From assembly GCF_921293095.1 (NCBI RefSeq), contig NC_060257.1, positions 55,836,968 to 55,900,967 of the forward strand: DNA of 64,000 nt, in the 5' to 3' direction. The number at the start of each line of letters is the position of its first letter. Position 1 is the first letter of the stretch. The translations under genes were made by a program, and so were the position numbers. Of this stretch, positions 59,110 through 64,000 are shown piece after piece. The notes beneath the pieces were generated by a model. It searched no databases, had not been told where the DNA came from, and saw nothing but the letters and a program-made list of their open reading frames with translations. Source of the DNA: Ischnura elegans. Its lineage: Eukaryota; Arthropoda; Insecta; Odonata; Coenagrionidae.

Positions 59110-62100
59110 CTGAAATAAGAGAAGAAATCAAAATTTGCGATTCCTTATAGAGGAAGGCAAATTAACACCGAAGTACCCTTCGAACTCCAAGCATGCATTT
59201 TCAATCGGGCGCGTATTTACAATTCTCCCCCGTGACATCACCCTCCTCTTTGCCCATAGAAGGATAGGGAATATCCGAGGACGATAACCCGTGATTCGAC
59301 AACGAGCAAGCCCTGTTTTCCATGGGACATGGCCCATAAAGCACCGAACTTGGATGGGATAGGTGCTAATTCCGTTGCTGCCAAAGGACTTTATGATAAT
59401 CAACTGTCATCCCAGTACTTAGAGAAAGGGACATTGAGACATTAATTTTCAAGCAAAAAAGTTGTATAAAAATCGTTAAAACACAGGCATAACATGAGCA
59501 CGAATTATGGAGTCAAAATAATGGAAAAGACTGCATGGATGCACTTAGAAATCCATATGACGTGGGATGCCCACCCTTGGAAAAAAAAAAGAACGTATCC
59601 TCTGCCAGCATTTATGGAAAAGTGTCTTCCTCAAATCATCGTCGAAGGACCATTATCTACAGGAATTAATAAAGACAATAAGAACATGCATTACTGTAAC
59701 CCTACATGCTGCCACAAACACAAAGAGAACACTCCATCGTCACACAACACACACGTAGAAATTTTCATGGATTAACTACAAGTTTTAAATGTATTTTACG
59801 GTAAAAATCTTACAGGTATTAGAAGATATTCCCGTAATTCCCTCCAAGACCTCACAATGCGAGTAGCAAACGTCTATCAACGTGAAAACGGAATGAGTTG
59901 AATTGCAGCGCGATGAGACGACGCATATTGGAACTACCACACGTAAACACTAGCCAGGAATTTTGAATGCATCATTTGGCGACTCATTATTTCATATATC
60001 ACTAAATTGATGCAAATACCCTGATGATGGATTTCCACAGTACAAATTAAATATTTATTTGTTATATTTCAGAAAAATATGGGCTCACTTGCTTTTAAAT
60101 CAAGAAAATGAAGCAAATAAATTAATCAAGTAAAATCATGGGTTACACAATAAAATTATAACAGGCCTTCTTTTGGGGCAAACATTTCCAAGCAGTTTAT
60201 TTTCTTGAAGCTGTTATAAAAACAACATCCGTGGGGATGAAAATACTATGGAAAATCAAGTATCCCGTATCCCAACTGCGCGGTTAGTAGTCGAAGAGCA
60301 ATGGCACAGAGTACTCTGTGGCAATGGTAATGCGTGTTGCGCAAAAAAAGAGAATAACTCCAACGGCTCCTAGGGGTAGTTAATGGTTGATTATTTTTTA
60401 ATTAATTCTGATAAAAACTGCAGGGAATTGATTCTCTCATCGAAATTTCGGGAGTAGGTATTTATAAGAAAACTCTTTACTAAAAGAGCAATGCTCTCAT
60501 TTTCCTTTTTTTTCAGTTTTTTCGTTTTTAAGCTAATTTCATTTATATAGTTCTTACACAATTTTAGCCTGGTATACCATTTGACCAGTGGCTATATTTA
60601 GTCCCCAATACCCATAAATTAGAAGCATATCTCAAAAATTTTTAAAAAATTATCAAATGAAAACTCTACGGGTAATTTTTTTTCGTACGCCAAACGTCTA
60701 TCACCTACTCCTTGTGCAGAAACGCAAAAGGGAATTTTTCATAAAGAATCTCAAATGTAAATAAAATAACTTTAATTAATTCAGAAATAACAATAAACAA
60801 GGAACATTTTACGACAAAAATAGAACATATTTGAACGTAGCTGTTTAAAGCGCTATATTTCCCACGAATGACAGGGGAGTATTTTTTATTATAATTTCAA
60901 TTCATATGACTTAGCCAATTACGATAAAAGTTGCCCAAACAGCCAGCAACCGCTATTTAGTGACCATCTCCAAAAGCGGACAGTTTTCTATGGAACCGAA
61001 CGTATTTCCCTTTTTTCCCTTCAACGGCCACCTACCATATTTCTTTCGGTCATCAGCCAATCCTAAAGCGACACGTTTGGCGACTCCTCTCCGCTTTCCT
61101 AAAAATTCTACGCTACATAGATCAGTGAAAGAGGGGCAGATACTTAATTTCTGGACATGCTGCTTCCTAGAGAAATCGTATTGGAAAGGAGCTCACCTTC
61201 CGCTTCATAACTTGCGACCATACTCTTGCAATACACTACTCTCATTAAATGTATGAAGTATATTAGAATACCATAGTATACATATATTAAAACAAAAATG
61301 CTATTTACTGAAAGTTAAAACAACATACTAACGCACACATACCAGTACCTAGGCACGTGACCATAAATTTATTAGGGGGTGTGCTATGTGACGTACGTGA
61401 GTAGCCTATACTGATTACTTGTGAATTCACATGCAAAAATGGAGTGTCAGAGCAAGGGCGTACCCAGGATCGAAACTAGGGGGGGCAAACTGGTTGTTCC
61501 AGTTGTAGGTAAGATTTAAGCATGGAAAAGGTGAATGAAATCATAATTTTAAGGAAACTGTAGCAGCTCTTTATTAGTTTTTAAAATTATTTGCTAGAAA
61601 AAATATTATTCTTCTTAAGGAAATTTGTGATTTTTGCTTCTGAGGGGGTAGGGCAGCTGCCCCCTCCTCCCCCTCGCTGGGTACGCCCATATTTCAGAGG
61701 ATAGATTCCCCTGGGCTAGTGTGCTCTTCAGCAGACGCATAGCGGAAAGACGTTATGAGGCTAAAAATTTCGGGGGTTGGAGACCCCACAGTCCCTTCCC
61801 CCTATCTACGCGCCGACTCGTCCCAGAATACCTTACACACATTGGCGGATTAATACTTGGGTACCTGCCCCCAAGACGCTTAAAAATAGACAACATTTTT
61901 AATACGATAATCATTACCTTCATTTTGTTTTTGTGTATTCCGGAGCCTCAACCATTTGACTTCATATTTATAACTTTCATAGTGAGATTAAGAGAATATT
62001 TCATATGGTAATTTTTGCATCATTTTTTTGATCTCAAGTATGAGAGGATTTTTTCTGTCATACCCTAGTGACCTCCCAGAAAAAAAATCCTGCATACGCC

Positions 62101-62500
62101 CTTGCTTATATCTGAAACCTTCCAGTCATCGGTCATCTCTTTGAGAGCCTACTTTAATTTTCCTCTTTTTAAGGCCGTATTTTTTTAGGAGAGTATTGTA
62201 AGTGATCATGATAAGGGCAATTTTGAACAGTAAGCAGAAGAGGTACGTTGTGGTTCTATACCCGAACAGGAAGAGGTTCGTTAACCAATTTTATGTTATT
62301 TTCGATTGTGATACAACTAAGAAATAAAGAGACCAAAAATCTTCAGTTTTGAGATACGGCTACTACGTCTCAAATTATTGACGACGAATAATAGACGGCC
62401 TTGACCCTTCCGCAGATAAGCTGATGTCATGAACTCATGTCGAGCGAGTCTCCGCTTCTATTTAACCTGACTGTACTATCGTTTTCAATGATAAGTAGAC
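59110..62500. other. Region upstream of Ro60
   Basis: It should contain the Ro60 promoter and a probable non-coding first exon, since an acceptor ends at 59110. I cannot place the transcription start. An open minus frame runs 59403-59128 but is unsupported. A TIR-like pair GGGCGTACCC (61456) / GGGTACGCCC (61688) marks a small repeat; the rest shows no recognisable feature. Confidence 0.45.
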
Positions 62501-62509
62501 ATCCACGAG

Positions 62510-63128
62510 CAGTGGCGCAGCGAGGGGAGGGGAGGGAAAAGTATTATATATTACAAATGTATTTTTTATTTTAGGAAGGGTAAATACCAAAATCTGACTT
62601 AAAAATACAATATAAAAGATATATTCAGGATGTGTATTTGAAATACCAAACATAAATTAAAAAATGTATTTCAAATACGTATTTTATAATACTTGTATTC
62701 GAAATACTGCCCTGGTGAGGGGATGTAAAAACTATCAAAGAGGAAAGTATGCCAGGTGAACAGAAGAGGGGGAGGAAGAGGGTTTATTGAAAGATTGAAA
62801 AGGAACAGCCCTTACCAGTGGCGCAGCGAGGGGGGGTTTTTGGGGTATAAACCCCCCCCCCCCCCCCCAGAGCTCAGAGAATTTTTAAAGTTTAATCTAT
62901 TTTACTTAATTTGACAAATATTACTTTTATAATAATGTAAGGATTATAAAAATATCCCTCAGAAGGCCGTAAAACTTACCATTTTGAACCATTTATCTTA
63001 AAGTTTTCTGGGGGAGGCCCCCCGCACCTCCCGCTTCCCCTGGTGGGTATTCCATACCCCCTAACTCCCCAGTATTATGTAGTTGTGCCTAAAAACCCCC
63101 CTAACCTCAATTCCTAGCTGTGCCCCTG
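62510..63128. mobile_element. Composite hAT-like element with perfect 8-bp duplication
   Basis: The left end CAGTGGCGCAGCGAGGGG at 62510 and right end (complement CAGGGGCACAGCTAG) at 63128 are flanked by the identical octamer TCCACGAG (62502-62509, 63129-63136). A second left end, CAGTGGCGCAGCGAGGGGG, lies inside at 62816 with no matching octamer of its own. The outer part also holds a GTATTTCAAATAC-type repeat (about 62550-62712). Confidence 0.8.
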
Positions 63129-63428
63129 TCCACGAGTTCCCTTTGAGCATCGGTTCCCGAATGGGGCCGGTTAGGTGAAAGCTTGGAAGGTTGGCACATG
63201 AGGCAAGCTGCAATCATTAGCTCACGAATATTTCAAAAAGGGATCCTCAAGTCTGTCTCTAAATGTGTTGTCAAACGCCGCGCATTTAAATGGGTTCATA
63301 GCATTCGCCACTCGCGTCGCTGACGGACAAAGTGAACCGAGTTTCACAAGGAAATAACCGAAATTTACGTACAAGATGATGTGATCCATCAAAGTCGTAA
63401 CTTGCTCATCAATAATGCTATTCCTCGC

Positions 63429-63726
63429 CAGTGGCGCAGCGAGGGGGGTTATGGGGGATAAACCCCCCACCCAGAGCCCAAAGAAATTTTTAAGTTTAAT
63501 CCATTAACTTAATGGATTAGTATTACTTATAGAATAGTGTTAGGATTAATCAAATATCTCTCATAAATCGGTAAAACTAGTCATTTTGAACCATTAATCT
63601 TAAAATATTCTGGAGGAGGTCCCCCGCAACTCCTGCTTACCCTGGTGGGTATGCAATACCTCCGCCACCCAAAGTATTAGTTGCGCCTAAAAACCCCCCT
63701 AGCCTTAATTCTTGGCTGCGCCCCTG
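63429..63726. mobile_element. hAT-like MITE, 298 bp, perfect 8-bp duplication
   Basis: CAGTGGCGCAGCGAGGGGG at the left and GGCTGCGCCCCTG at the right are flanked by TTCCTCGC on both sides (63421-63428, 63727-63734). It is the same family as 62816-63128, with closely matching interior. Confidence 0.88.
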
Positions 63727-64000
63727 TTCCTCGCAATTACCAACATTATAATGCAAAATATTGAGGAAAGGTGGATCGCATTGCACTCAGCACCGCGCCG
63801 CGGACATTTTTGAATAATATGCGACCTAAGTGGCAACAGAAATAAGCCTTCTTTGCGATGGAATTGGGCTTCCTCCTTGCAGTCCCCTTGCCTTAAGTTC
63901 TTCGCCACCAAGAGCCGACGAGGACAGAAGCCAATGCGACCGGGCTATCGGAACGGGAGTCCAATTCCAATAGCAAAAACCTAAGCCGATGGAATGCATT

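Noticed and set aside
59128-59403. 91-codon minus frame upstream of Ro60
   Set aside because: It is not joined in frame to the Ro60 start and has no recognised domain. It may be promoter or leader sequence.
59494-59775. 93-codon plus frame
   Set aside because: No family is recognised, and there is no neighbouring exon or promoter evidence. It could be a decayed retroelement scrap.
1-64000. CRISPR array, operon or bacterial defence system
   Set aside because: The sequence is spliced eukaryotic DNA. Repeats are dispersed or inverted transposons, not regularly spaced direct repeats.

Overview
The window is eukaryotic nuclear DNA: AT-rich, split by GT-AG introns, and dense in degraded transposons. 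It is probably from an arthropod, most likely an insect. The evidence is a terminal exon with a type-2 chitin-binding domain, and a transposon mix typical of insects: mariner, pogo/Tigger-like, piggyBac-like and hAT-like elements, RTE-like and CR1/L2-like retroelement tails, a Penelope-like fragment and tRNA-derived SINEs. It is not Drosophila-like, because a Ro60/TROVE gene is present. I cannot name the species.

Three host genes are supported. (1) 2190-2581 (+) is the last exon of a chitin-binding (CBM14) protein gene whose earlier exons lie left of the window. (2) 7387-17980 (+) is a complete nine-exon gene for an ANKLE1/LEM-3-type nuclease. Its order is ankyrin region, acidic linker, LEM domain, GIY-YIG nuclease; all splice phases agree and it gives 785 aa. 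(3) 59093-29183 (-) is a ten-coding-exon Ro60 (TROVE) gene, 658 aa, stretched over 30 kb by repeat-filled introns. All its splice phases also agree. Its C-terminal VWA domain has lost the residues expected in the metal-binding MIDAS loop.

Layout: 1-7386 holds the CBM14 exon and foldback repeats. 7387-17980 is ANKLE1, with MITEs and an RTE scrap in its introns. 17981-29182 is intergenic, with an RTE remnant, a hAT-like element, a composite repeat also present at 1.5-2.0 kb, a Penelope-like fragment flanked by inverted terminal repeats, a non-LTR RNase-H-tail remnant and MITEs. 29183-59109 is Ro60. Its introns contain an RTE 3' end, a 2.3 kb TIR element with nested insertions, SINE pairs, two mariner relics, a mariner foldback hosting a Tigger element, several TA-flanked Tigger-like elements, a TTAA-flanked piggyBac-like element and three members of one MITE family. 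59110-64000 is upstream sequence ending in hAT-like non-autonomous elements with perfect 8-bp target duplications.

The genes do not form a pathway cluster. ANKLE1 acts on chromatin bridges and branched DNA in its family; Ro60 handles misfolded and Y RNAs. The notable content is the altered Ro60 VWA domain and the nested or composite transposon structures. All exon models were made by eye from splice sites and reading frame, without alignment or transcript data.
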